Shown here: piece by piece, positions 1 to 8,341 of the stretch
Position numbering within the stretch: position 1 is the stretch's first letter
Layout of the letters: every line of letters begins with the position of its first letter
DNA from: Dyella acidisoli
GTDB taxonomy: Bacteria; Pseudomonadota; Gammaproteobacteria; Xanthomonadales; Rhodanobacteraceae
Length of the DNA: 64,000 nucleotides
Reading direction: 5' to 3'
NCBI RefSeq assembly: GCF_030160295.1
Contig: NZ_BSOB01000004.1
Span: 62,001 to 126,000, forward strand
Position numbers and translations under genes: made by a program
The notes under the pieces: model-generated
Seen by the model: the letters and a program-made list of their open reading frames with translations, nothing else
Database searches by the model: none
What the model was told of the DNA's origin: nothing

Positions 1-537
1 CTAGACGGTACGCCCCGTCTCAAACAGGAACCACACGCGCCGCTCCGCCTCATCGATCCAGTTTTCAAGCAGGCTGGCGGTTGCTACGTCGTTGTATTCA
101 TCGCACAGGTCGTGCGTTTTGCGCATGTAGTCGGCCACGCGCGCGTTGTCCTCGCGCAATTCGGCCAGCATGTCCGCCGGTGTGACGAAATCTGCATCGT
201 TGTCCGACAAGCGCTGGTGACGGGCGATATCGCCGATCGACCGCAGCGTGGTACCGCCGAGCTTGCGTACGCGTTCGGCAATCGGATCGGTGATGGCGTA
301 GATCTCGTCGGAATGTTCGTCCAGCAACAGGTGGTAGTCGCGAAAGTGCGGACCACTCATATGCCAGTGGAAGTTTTTGGTTTTGAGATACAGCGCGAAC
401 ACATCGGCCAGTAGGGTGTTGAGTTCGGCGGAGATGTCGCGCCGCGCGTTTTCACCGAGTGCGCTGGGGGTTTTTAGCGGCCCTTTGCGCAGCTGCTTGG
501 CTTTTTCGACCTTGTCGGCCTTGTTTGCTTTGGGCAT
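1..537 (-). CDS. dps: Dps family DNA-protection ferritin
   Basis: A 178-residue Dps-type mini-ferritin, which oxidises and stores iron using hydrogen peroxide and coats DNA in stationary phase. All five ferroxidase ligands are visible with exactly the Escherichia coli spacing: His57, His69, Asp73, Asp84 and Glu88, within the motifs NFHW and DPIAERVRKLGG. A lysine-rich tail of about 20 residues precedes the fold and would serve DNA binding. I start at the ATG at 537, which follows AGGAGA; an upstream in-frame ATG at 618 adds 27 residues with no family match. The stop codon is the first three bases of the window. It is divergent from the potassium importer. The family call is confident. Confidence 0.93.
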   Translation of the reverse strand: MPKANKADKVEKAKQLRKGPLKTPSALGENARRDISAELNTLLADVFALYLKTKNFHWHMSGPHFRDYHLLLDEHSDEIYAITDPIAERVRKLGGTTLRSIGDIARHQRLSDNDADFVTPADMLAELREDNARVADYMRKTHDLCDEYNDVATASLLENWIDEAERRVWFLFETGRTV

Positions 538-718
538 GGCGGTTTCTCTCCTTGCAGTGGGGATGGGTGATTTGAGAGATCGGCGGGCGACAGCAGATTT
601 ATGACCATAGGCCAGCAAGCTCGCGCAGGCAACCGCTCAAATGTGGTACCGGCTTACCCCGCTGTCACCTTTCATCGCTAGACTGCTGGGCAGTTTTGGG
701 GAGAGAACAGCGCCTGCC

Positions 719-2593
719 ATGACCGAAGTTTCTGCAAACCCATTGAAAAAGCCTGCTTTGTTGTGGGCCAGCGTTGGTGCCCTCGGCGTGGTGTTCGGCG
801 ATATCGGCACCAGCCCGCTGTATACCTTCAAGACCGTGTTGGACATGACTGGCGGTAATACGCCGCAGACCATTTTCGGCGTGATCTCGCTGTTGATCTG
901 GACGCTGATCATCATCACGTCGATTAAATACGCCGGCTTCGCCATGCGCATCGACAACGATGGCGAAGGCGGCATCCTGGCCCTGATGGCCCTGTTAGGG
1001 GTGAAGAACCGCAGGCGACCGGCGATCGTCGCAGCCGGCTTGTTCGGCGCCGCGCTGATTTATGGTGACGGTGCGATCACGCCGGCGATTTCGGTGCTAT
1101 CGGCACTGGAAGGGCTGAATATCGCCGCACCTTCCCTGCAGCACTATGTATTGCCATTGACGGTGGTGATCCTGCTGGCGTTGTTCGCGTTCCAACCCGT
1201 AGGTACAGCGCGCATCGGTCGCGCGTTCGGGCCGATCATGGCGTTGTGGTTCATCACCATGGCGGTGCTCGGACTGTGGGGCATTGCCAAGCATCCCGGC
1301 ATTCTGTGGGCGCTCAATCCGTATTACGCGCTGCATTACCTGTTGTATGGCGGCAGTGGCGCATTCCTGGTGTTGGGCGGCGTGTTTCTATGCGTCACTG
1401 GCGCAGAGGCGCTGTATGCCGACATGGGGCACTTCGGCGCAGGGCCGATCAAGCTGTCTTGGTCGACGCTGGTGTTTCCCAGCCTGGTGCTGAATTACGC
1501 GGGCCAGGGTGCGATCGTGCTGGCCGGCGCGCCGACGCAAGGCAATATTTTCTATCGGCTGTGCCCTGCTTCGCTCACCTTGCCGTTGATCGTGCTGTCG
1601 ACCATTGCCACCATCATCGCCAGCCAGTCGATCATCACCGGCGCGTTTTCGATGACGCGGCAGGCCATTCAACTCGGTTGGATGCCGCGATTCAGAGTGT
1701 CGCAAACCTCCGAAGAGGGTTACGGGCAGATCTACGTCGGCGCGGTGAACTGGATGCTGATGCTGGTGACGATCGGATTAGCGCTGGGCTTCCGCAAATC
1801 CGACAACCTGGCTGGCGCGTATGGCATTGCGGTATCGGCGACCATGCTGATGACCACAGTACTGCTGTTCATCGCCATGCGGGAAATCTGGAAATGGAAC
1901 ATGCTCGCCAGCGTGATGGTTGCGGGCGTGTTCTTCATCGTCGACAGCTCGTTCTTCGCATCCAACATGATGAAGCTGTTCGACGGCGGTTACGTGCCCT
2001 TGTTGCTCGCCGCACTGGTGTACCTGGTGATGTACATCTGGCATCGCGGCATCGTGGCGCTTGCCGCGCGCAGCGGTGAAGATCCACTGCCTGTCGACGT
2101 GTTTCTGGATGAGCTCGGCGCCAGCGGCATCGTCCGCGTGCCCGGCACGGCGGTGTTCCTGACCAAGACAAAAGCCACTACGCCACCGGTGATGCAGTGG
2201 TACGTCAAGCACAGCAAGTCGCTGCAAAAACGCGTGCTGGCCGTGACACTGGAGATTGCTTCCACGCCGTGGGTGTCGGCCAAGAACCGCCTGGCCCTGT
2301 CCGAAATCGCACCGAATTTCTGGTCGATCACCGCCAACTACGGCTTTATGGAGCGTCCGGACATGCCGGCCCTGATGGCGCAAATCGCCACACATGGCTG
2401 CCCCATTCAACCCCATGAACTGACCTATTTCGTCGGCATGGAGAAAATCGTTCCGCGTGAAGACGGCCGTGGTATACCTCGTTGGATTCGTGCGGTGTTC
2501 GCCATGATGCTGCGAAATTCAGCCCGCGTAACCGATTATTTGCGTATTCCCGCCTATCAAGTCGTGGATATCGGGCGGCAAATTTCGATCTAA
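719..2593 (+). CDS. kup: Kup low-affinity potassium/proton symporter
   Basis: Kup (TrkD/HAK) potassium uptake protein of the inner membrane, importing K+ with protons. At 624 residues it matches the family length (about 620). The hallmark motif GDIGTSPLY lies at residues 27-35 in the first membrane helix, followed by about twelve hydrophobic segments to roughly residue 450 and then a hydrophilic cytoplasmic C-terminal domain. The ATG at 719 follows GGGGAGAG; the reading frame is open from 641, but those 26 extra residues look non-coding. It stands alone between the divergent dps gene and a diguanylate cyclase. No c-di-AMP riboswitch or other leader structure is evident in the short space before it. 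Confidence 0.95.
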   Translation: MTEVSANPLKKPALLWASVGALGVVFGDIGTSPLYTFKTVLDMTGGNTPQTIFGVISLLIWTLIIITSIKYAGFAMRIDNDGEGGILALMALLGVKNRRRPAIVAAGLFGAALIYGDGAITPAISVLSALEGLNIAAPSLQHYVLPLTVVILLALFAFQPVGTARIGRAFGPIMALWFITMAVLGLWGIAKHPGILWALNPYYALHYLLYGGSGAFLVLGGVFLCVTGAEALYADMGHFGAGPIKLSWSTLVFPSLVLNYAGQGAIVLAGAPTQGNIFYRLCPASLTLPLIVLSTIATIIASQSIITGAFSMTRQAIQLGWMPRFRVSQTSEEGYGQIYVGAVNWMLMLVTIGLALGFRKSDNLAGAYGIAVSATMLMTTVLLFIAMREIWKWNMLASVMVAGVFFIVDSSFFASNMMKLFDGGYVPLLLAALVYLVMYIWHRGIVALAARSGEDPLPVDVFLDELGASGIVRVPGTAVFLTKTKATTPPVMQWYVKHSKSLQKRVLAVTLEIASTPWVSAKNRLALSEIAPNFWSITANYGFMERPDMPALMAQIATHGCPIQPHELTYFVGMEKIVPREDGRGIPRWIRAVFAMMLRNSARVTDYLRIPAYQVVDIGRQISI

Positions 2594-2918
2594 ACCGCGC
2601 ACGCGCAGATTTTCATAAAGTTAAACACAACGCTCTTTCCGGCTCCTATTTAGCTGAACAACTCGATCCCCCTTTACTGGCATGCTCCTTGCCTCGTTGT
2701 TTTGACAGGCAGGTGCACATGCTCACAACGGCATGTATAGGCGCATGCCGATGATGCGAATAACCGCGCGACGGAAAGGGGAAGCATGGCTATGTTGACG
2801 ATAAAGCCTATCGATGTGCAGTAAAGCTGGCAGTTTTGACGCATCGGCGGTCCGTCGATGACGTTGCGTTGCGCATGAAGCGCAGACGATCGAAGCTGGC
2901 TGCCATAGGGATCTCCCG
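2594..2918. other. Intergenic region upstream of the diguanylate cyclase
   Basis: This 325-base gap holds no convincing gene. It contains a sigma-54-like promoter (2677-2693), a TTGACA hexamer at 2702-2707 without a good -10 partner, and a 12-codon open frame at 2786-2824 behind a strong GGAAAGGGG ribosome site. The short frame could be a leader peptide, but nothing else supports it. Confidence 0.5.
2677..2693 (+). promoter_or_regulatory. Candidate sigma-54 (-24/-12) promoter
   Basis: The sequence CTGGCATGCTCCTTGCC fits the consensus TGGCAC-N5-TTGCW: GG and GC are separated by exactly ten bases and only the last base of each half deviates. It points towards the diguanylate cyclase, about 225 bases downstream, leaving room for a long leader. 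No enhancer-binding protein is encoded nearby and no upstream enhancer site was identified, so this is a sequence match only. Confidence 0.45.
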
Positions 2919-4085
2919 ATGCATCTGAACATCGAGACACTTGCGCTGATCAATGGCGGGCAGGCGCTGGTGCTTGCGCTGATGCTCTGGTTTGGCACGC
3001 GCAGCGGCAGCAACCGCGCGGTCAAAGGGCTGCGTCTGCGCGCGGCGGCTTTGCTGCTGGAAGCGGGCGGTGATTTCATACTCGCGTTCGATTTCAAGCT
3101 TTCCCAACTGGCCGTGCTGCTGATGGGCAACACGTTCAACCTTTCTGCGCAGGCGCTGACCATCGTGGCGCTGCGCATGGTGCTTACCCGTTCGCTGCGC
3201 TGGCGTGAAGCGCTGATGCTTGGCTTGGCGGCTTGGCTTGGCGTGACCTACTTGAGCACAGTGCACCCGGATTATCGGATGCGCGTGCTGTGGGGCTCGA
3301 TCATTCTTGCTTGCAACGCCCTGCTCAATCTCTCCGCCTTGTGGGGCGGCTGCAGCAAGCAGGATACGCGCGCGCAGTGCCTGCTGTTCTGGGCTTATGT
3401 GCTGGCCATTGCGCTGCTCGCGTGGCGCAACATCTCGCTATGGACGCTCGACACGCCGCCGCAAGGTATCGGTGTGCCGACACCGGTGAACATCGTCTAC
3501 GTCTTGTTGATCGGGTTGCAACCGCTGCTGGCCAGCGTGGGTTTCCTGTTGCTTTACAACGAGATTCTGCAGCGTGATCTGTATGACCTTGCGCGCATCG
3601 ATCCGCTCACCGGCGTCATCAACCGCCTGGGCTTGGTGGAAGCTTCGGATGTTCTGCTTACCAAGGCGCGTGCCAAGAACGAATCGATCGGCGTGCTGTT
3701 GATCGATGCCGATCACTTCAAAAGCATCAACGACCGATTCGGTCACGACGACGGCGACCGCGTGTTGTTGGAACTGGTTGCCAACATACGGCGCATGCTG
3801 CGTTCCAACGATCTGGTGGGGCGCGTAGGCGGCGAGGAATTCCTCGTGCTATCGCCTTCGGTGAAAGAGGGAGACTTGCTGGCGCTGGCCGAGCGCATTC
3901 GCTCAGCGGTGGAACGCACGCCGTTCCACATCAACGGCCAGTCGTACGCACTCACCGTTTCCATTGGCGCAGCCATTGCTACCGGCAATGAACCCGACAT
4001 GATGGCGGCGCGGCGCCGTGCGGACGCTGCGCTTTACGACGCCAAGCGGGCGGGACGTAATTGCGTGAAGATTTCACCGACCTGA
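2919..4085 (+). CDS. Membrane-bound GGDEF diguanylate cyclase
   Basis: Predicted diguanylate cyclase, making cyclic di-GMP from two GTP at the inner membrane. Residues 1-215 form about six hydrophobic segments with no recognisable periplasmic sensor domain. The GGDEF domain occupies roughly residues 225-385: the active-site signature is GGEEF at 304-308, the metal-binding DADHF stretch lies at about 263-267, and the product-inhibition I-site RSND is intact at 295-298, exactly five residues before the signature. It should therefore be active and feedback-inhibited. There is no EAL domain. The last 12 bases overlap the tail of the convergent FUSC gene. A sigma-54-like site lies upstream. The signal sensed is unknown. 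Confidence 0.9.
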   Translation: MHLNIETLALINGGQALVLALMLWFGTRSGSNRAVKGLRLRAAALLLEAGGDFILAFDFKLSQLAVLLMGNTFNLSAQALTIVALRMVLTRSLRWREALMLGLAAWLGVTYLSTVHPDYRMRVLWGSIILACNALLNLSALWGGCSKQDTRAQCLLFWAYVLAIALLAWRNISLWTLDTPPQGIGVPTPVNIVYVLLIGLQPLLASVGFLLLYNEILQRDLYDLARIDPLTGVINRLGLVEASDVLLTKARAKNESIGVLLIDADHFKSINDRFGHDDGDRVLLELVANIRRMLRSNDLVGRVGGEEFLVLSPSVKEGDLLALAERIRSAVERTPFHINGQSYALTVSIGAAIATGNEPDMMAARRRADAALYDAKRAGRNCVKISPT

Positions 4086-5486
4086 AGCATCGTGCAGGCA
4101 CGCATGCAACTGCTGCAAGGCCGGAAGAATCTGTACCGGCTCGCGCATGGAGCGGCGCGCATGCGCAAGTGCGCGATGCACACTCGGCGGTGCTTGGCCT
4201 TGTTCAATCAGCTTGCCGCCTGGTTCCCGGCAGCTGAGAAGCGCCTCGATCCAGTCAGCGGACCGCTCCGGTCGCACACGTTGTGCGATATGGCGGGTAG
4301 CTCGAAACGGCGGCGCAACCTGTTCCACGGCGTGAAGCGCAGCGAAGAAGGCATCCGTGTTGCCGGCTGGTTGTTGCCGATCCAGCGCGGTGGAAAGTGC
4401 GGCCAGTGCGTCTGCGATGCGCCGGCGTAGCACGCCGGTCGAGCGGACCGGCAAGACAAACCACCCCGCTGCCACGCCGATGATCGCGCCGATCACGATT
4501 TCTTCCAGGCGCGGCCACAGCATCCGCGCTGCGGGTACGCCCACGAGATCCTGCAACAGCGCCAACGCCACGGTGACGAACAACGCCCACCAGCCATAAC
4601 CAAGCGGCCGTAGCCATACACCGAGGAAGATGGCGGTGAGGATCAAGATGACGATCGTGTGTTCATCCAGACCGAGATGAACGCCAAGAACCAGCGCTAT
4701 GAGCGTGCCCACCGCTGCACCGAGTACGCGCAACACGCTCTTGTGCGCCACATCCAACCGCCCACGATTGCCGCTGTTGACGATGAAGGCTGTCAACACG
4801 ATCCATGACCAGTGCTGCGGAAACGCGGCATAGCCCACGGCAAACGACAGCAGCAAAGCAACCGCCATTTGGATGGCCATGCGCGTGGAGGCGATAGGGC
4901 GCAGTGAACTTTCCGGCGTTGGTGCAGCGACGAAGGCCGCATGGCCGACGCGTGGCAGCAAACGGAGCGCTTGCGCCAGCGCGTGCATCAGGTTGACCCA
5001 GAACAAGGCCAGCAATCCCACGACGATCGGCAACAACAACACTGGAACCGGGCCAGGTTGTTTGGGCGGTATATACGGCACCGTGAGCAATGTGACGAAC
5101 GGCAACGCAATCAATGAGCCAACGCGACGCGCCATCGGGCCGAAGCGTCGCAGCCAGATCGACACGAACATGCCGGCGGTGAACACGAGCGCGCCCACAA
5201 TCGGAAAACGATGCAGCAGGATGCCTACTCCAGCTGCCGCGAGGCCAACGGCTGGCAACACAAAGACCGCCTCGATGCGACCCCGGCGATCCCGATCGAG
5301 CTGGCTGCGCGACAACGAAAGGCACAACACCACGGCCAATATGCCGGGACCAGGTTCCCGGCTGATCGCGAGCGCGCAAAGCAGCGTGGCGATCGCCGCT
5401 ATCAGCGTTGCGACGGCTTCTACCAGGGCGCGCCCTAGCCGTGACCGTTCGACCAATCCTTGAGACGACGGAAAAACGAGGCGCAA
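4074..5486 (-). CDS. FUSC family inner-membrane protein (YccS/AaeB-like)
   Basis: Fusaric-acid-resistance-type membrane protein of about 470 residues, a family proposed to export aromatic acids or other small organic compounds. Two blocks of hydrophobic helices (roughly residues 15-170 and 205-350) separated by a hydrophilic linker, plus a cytoplasmic C-terminal tail, give the usual duplicated FUSC layout; the second block contains HWSWIVLTAFIV, typical of these proteins. The start is uncertain: I chose the TTG at 5486, which follows CAGGAG by seven bases, whereas the frame is open to an ATG at 5645 whose 53 extra residues look unrelated. No membrane-fusion or outer-membrane partner lies next to it, so the substrate cannot be assigned. 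Confidence 0.75.
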   Translation of the reverse strand: MRLVFPSSQGLVERSRLGRALVEAVATLIAAIATLLCALAISREPGPGILAVVLCLSLSRSQLDRDRRGRIEAVFVLPAVGLAAAGVGILLHRFPIVGALVFTAGMFVSIWLRRFGPMARRVGSLIALPFVTLLTVPYIPPKQPGPVPVLLLPIVVGLLALFWVNLMHALAQALRLLPRVGHAAFVAAPTPESSLRPIASTRMAIQMAVALLLSFAVGYAAFPQHWSWIVLTAFIVNSGNRGRLDVAHKSVLRVLGAAVGTLIALVLGVHLGLDEHTIVILILTAIFLGVWLRPLGYGWWALFVTVALALLQDLVGVPAARMLWPRLEEIVIGAIIGVAAGWFVLPVRSTGVLRRRIADALAALSTALDRQQPAGNTDAFFAALHAVEQVAPPFRATRHIAQRVRPERSADWIEALLSCREPGGKLIEQGQAPPSVHRALAHARRSMREPVQILPALQQLHACLHDASGR

Positions 5487-5739
5487 GAGATACTCCTGAA
5501 TGACGTTGGCGGAGCAGCGGACCAAGATAGCACTTGCTGCCGGCCGCCTTATCGATGAATCAACGCAAGCTTTTGCGCACGCCGAGCGACGTGCTGCGTC
5601 AACAGCGGCGGGGGCTGCCCGTTCTTCCGCTGTGACGGCCTTCACGCAGCGCAGCGCCCGGACGCCGGAGCATACGCCGCATTGAAGCTATGGCGGCGAT
5701 GGATTCCATCAGATGAATTGCGACAAGGCATAGCAACGC

Positions 5740-6423
5740 ATGAGCCTGCTGTACGACCTGTCAGCCAATATGGTGCGTCGGCTTTACGATGCGCGCATCG
5801 ACACGCCACCCGTGCTGGATGCCGGCATCTACTTTCCCGATGCCGGCAAGTTTGTCGACGCCTGGCCGACACTTCGTGACGAAGCGCTGGCACTTGCTGC
5901 GCGATTGCACACCATTCCACGCTTTCACGACATCATGCCGGCGCAGATGCCGATTTCCGCCAACGATGGCAAGGATTGGCGCGTGCTGGTGCTGAAGGTG
6001 TACGGCACGGATATCGGCAAGAATCTTGCGACCTGCCCAAAGCTGGCACAGCTCATTGCGTCATCGCCGGATGTGCTTTCGGCCACGTTGTCGTTTCTCG
6101 CACCACACAAACATATTCCGCGGCATCGCGGTCCGTTCCGCGGCATCTTGCGCTACCAGCTGGGACTGTCGGTGCCGGTGGATGCAGATGGGCGGCCTGC
6201 CGCCGTGCTCGCACTCAACGATCAGGAGCATCGCATCGGCAGCGGCCAACACTTGCTGTGGGACGATACCTATCCGCATGAAGTGTGGAATCACAGCGAC
6301 GAGCCGCGCATCGCGTTGCTGCTGGATGTGCGGCGCCGCTACATGCCGGTGGATATGCGCCTGCTGTCGCGGGCGTTGATCGCGTCAGTGGGCATGGTGG
6401 CACGGCTGCGCGGTGTAGATTGA
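5740..6423 (+). CDS. Aspartyl/asparaginyl beta-hydroxylase family protein (LpxO-like)
   Basis: A 227-residue non-haem Fe(II)/2-oxoglutarate oxygenase-like protein. The family includes AspH and LpxO, which hydroxylates lipid A acyl chains. The two iron histidines are present, His129 (in PRHRGPF) and His180 (in YPHEVWN), as is the 2-oxoglutarate arginine, Arg190. The position eleven residues after the first iron ligand, a histidine in AspH that contacts the co-substrate, is glutamine here (Gln140, in LRYQLGL). That may change activity or may be a lineage feature. No membrane anchor is obvious. It stands alone between the FUSC gene and a region with a repeat; substrate unknown. Confidence 0.8.
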   Translation: MSLLYDLSANMVRRLYDARIDTPPVLDAGIYFPDAGKFVDAWPTLRDEALALAARLHTIPRFHDIMPAQMPISANDGKDWRVLVLKVYGTDIGKNLATCPKLAQLIASSPDVLSATLSFLAPHKHIPRHRGPFRGILRYQLGLSVPVDADGRPAAVLALNDQEHRIGSGQHLLWDDTYPHEVWNHSDEPRIALLLDVRRRYMPVDMRLLSRALIASVGMVARLRGVD

Positions 6424-6430
6424 CCGTGGG

Positions 6431-6453
6431 TTGGGGTGCAAACCCTAACCTAC
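6431..6453. repeat. Half REP element
   Basis: A single arm of the extragenic palindrome family seen complete at 7924-7999: the sequence ends in CCCTAACCTAC, matching the right arm there. The rest of the 260-base gap between the hydroxylase and the GST gene shows nothing else recognisable. Confidence 0.55.
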
Positions 6454-6683
6454 AGAGCTCATTGCTTGCGCATGACACCATCGCCGATGCCGAGACATCG
6501 ACGAAGATAGTTCGGCACCTCGCAGATACGCTGCGCATGACTGTTCGTCTCGCCGCTTCTATGTGCAGAGCGTGCGCGTTCCAGCGGCCATCGACGATCC
6601 GTGACGTAGCCATGCAGGAACAGCCTATCGAACCAGGTCGAAGTCATAGAAGATTCACGTTGATGGTGCGTACGTGCGAGAGG

Positions 6684-7319
6684 TCAGTCGACGGTTTCGC
6701 CCACGAATTCGGTCAGCTGCATGGAAGGCCGCTGCAGGAACGCGCGATACCACGCCGACAAACGCGGCCGTCCGTGCTCGAAATCTGGCAACCGCCGGAA
6801 AGCCAGCCAATCCAGCGTGGTGGCGAGCGCGATCTGTCCGAGATCGACGTGTTCGGCTTCGGCATCGTGTGGTGTGAAGCCTCCTTCACGTTCGAGGAAG
6901 TCGTAGGCGCCGATCAGTTTGTCGAGTTGCCCGTCGCGAAAGGCGGGATAGCGGAGTGCCTCAGGACGACGCGCGGTTTCATAGCGCGCGGCGATGCCTG
7001 CATCGCACATGCCTTGTGCAAGCGCCTGCCGGCGCAGACTGACGAGCCTTGCGCGGCCATGTTGGGGAAGGAAGCGTTCGCGCTGATGCAACCCGTCGAG
7101 GTAGTCGCAGATCACGATGGAGTCAAACAATGCGAAGCCGTCATCGAGGATCAGCACCGGCACCTTTCCAAGCGGGTTTTGCCGGAACACTGCGTCGTTG
7201 CGCACCGTGGGACTGGTTTCGTGATGGATGACGTCGAGACGATCCGCGAGGCCTGCCTCGTGCGCCATGACCAAGACTTTGCGGGCGTAAGGGGAATGCG
7301 TTTGATAGAGGAGTTTCAT
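6684..7319 (-). CDS. Glutathione S-transferase family protein
   Basis: A 211-residue soluble GST. The N-terminal thioredoxin fold (residues 1-80) starts MKLLYQTHSPYARKV, with Ser9 in the SPYARK motif as the probable catalytic residue; NPLGKVPVL supplies the cis-proline that contacts glutathione and DSIVICDYL the conserved acidic-Ser glutathione site. Residues 90-205 form the all-helical C-terminal domain. It resembles the bacterial YibF-like group. It is transcribed away from the Lrp-type regulator that begins 112 bases away, so that regulator may control it, but this is only positional inference. The physiological substrate cannot be read from the sequence. Confidence 0.88.
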   Translation of the reverse strand: MKLLYQTHSPYARKVLVMAHEAGLADRLDVIHHETSPTVRNDAVFRQNPLGKVPVLILDDGFALFDSIVICDYLDGLHQRERFLPQHGRARLVSLRRQALAQGMCDAGIAARYETARRPEALRYPAFRDGQLDKLIGAYDFLEREGGFTPHDAEAEHVDLGQIALATTLDWLAFRRLPDFEHGRPRLSAWYRAFLQRPSMQLTEFVGETVD

Positions 7320-7431
7320 GCTGTGCTGGGTCGGGGAGGTCGCAGCATTTTTCCAGCTTTATGCGCGGTCTAGCCGCGTTATTGGCCTCTTCGGCGTTGC
7401 ATGGCCGCATTCTTTGGAGTAATTCTGCGGC

Positions 7432-7902
7432 ATGACCGACGATACCGCTCTTGACGCCTTCGACCGCGAGATTCTCCGTTACGTGCAGCGTGACGCCCGC
7501 ATGACCGGTGAGGACATCGGCGCCGCCATCGGTCTTTCTGCAGCCGCTGTGCAACGCCGGTTGAAACGCATGCGGGAAATCGGCGTGATCGTGGCTGAGG
7601 TCGCGATCGTTGATCCGCAGGCGGTAGGCCAGAGCATGGGCTTCATTGTCGGCGTGGAGATGGAGCGCGAGCGCGCGGACATGCTTGATGCGTTCCGCCA
7701 TGCTGCATGCGCTGACCCCAATGTGCAGCACTGCTACTACGTGACTGGCGTAGCGGACTTCATCCTGATCGTGACCGCCCGCGATATGGACGATTTCCAA
7801 GCCTTTACCCGCCGCTTGCTGTTCGACAATCCCAACATCCGGCGTTTCACCACCAGCGTGGTGATGGCTCGCGACAAGACCAGCCAGGTGGTGCCGGTTT
7901 AA
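7432..7902 (+). CDS. Lrp/AsnC family transcriptional regulator
   Basis: A 156-residue feast/famine regulator. Residues 8-60 form the winged helix-turn-helix (DREILRYVQRDARMTGEDIG, then AAVQRRLKRMRE), and residues 70-150 the RAM ligand-binding domain with the family's VTGVADFILIV stretch. Such proteins bind amino acids or related metabolites and act as octamers or dimers. It is divergent from the GST gene, and no amino-acid transporter or catabolic gene is adjacent, so the target is open. The stop codon is followed within about 20 bases by a REP palindrome that could stabilise the transcript end. Confidence 0.92.
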   Translation: MTDDTALDAFDREILRYVQRDARMTGEDIGAAIGLSAAAVQRRLKRMREIGVIVAEVAIVDPQAVGQSMGFIVGVEMERERADMLDAFRHAACADPNVQHCYYVTGVADFILIVTARDMDDFQAFTRRLLFDNPNIRRFTTSVVMARDKTSQVVPV

Positions 7903-8341
7903 AAAGTTTAAATAGCGGGACTACGTAGGCTGGAATGCAAACCCCAGCATTGCCCTATCGGCATACACCGCGATGTTGGGGTTTGCACCCTAACCTACGG
8001 TTAGCATCACGCGTTCATGTGTGACAAACGTGAAGCCACATTTGACGCTTTAAAACTGTAAACCCGATGAAACAACTAAATGCGCGCAAGGCACTGGACG
8101 ATGCTTTCGCGCGGGCGCACGATCGAGTGCCCCGATGTTCAAGCGGGATATCAGTTGGGGAGCAATGCAATCCAAGGCAAGTCAACGCGATCGCAGCCGG
8201 CGTGGCTGTGTCGGGCCTATACGGCGGTCCGATGACTTTTTGCGCACCTTTACCAGAGAGGTCAAGACGACGAGTACATAAGTTGGCTGATTCATCACAG
8301 GGGGACTCGCTTTTTTCATCCAGACTTAAAGGAGAAAAGAC
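7903..8341. other. Intergenic region upstream of the S53 peptidase
   Basis: A 439-base gap. It holds the REP pair at 7924-7999 and, from about 8040, a somewhat AT-richer stretch ending in the AAAGGAG ribosome site of the peptidase gene. An open frame at 8067-8345 overlaps that ribosome site and has no family features, so I do not call it. No other feature is visible. Confidence 0.5.
7924..7999. repeat. REP pair (GTAG-type extragenic palindrome)
   Basis: Two inverted arms, CGTAGGCTGGAATGCAAACC on the left and a matching arm ending CCCTAACCTACG on the right, can form a long hairpin with GTAG at its base. The same family recurs at 22656-22720 and as single or decayed copies at 6431, 33745 and 46822. 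GTAG at the stem base is the known signature of REPs mobilised by RAYT transposases in Xanthomonadales. Confidence 0.75.

Noticed and set aside
2702-2740. A sigma-70 promoter using TTGACA at 2702
   Set aside because: The nearest TGTATA hexamer is 26 bases downstream, too far for a normal spacer.
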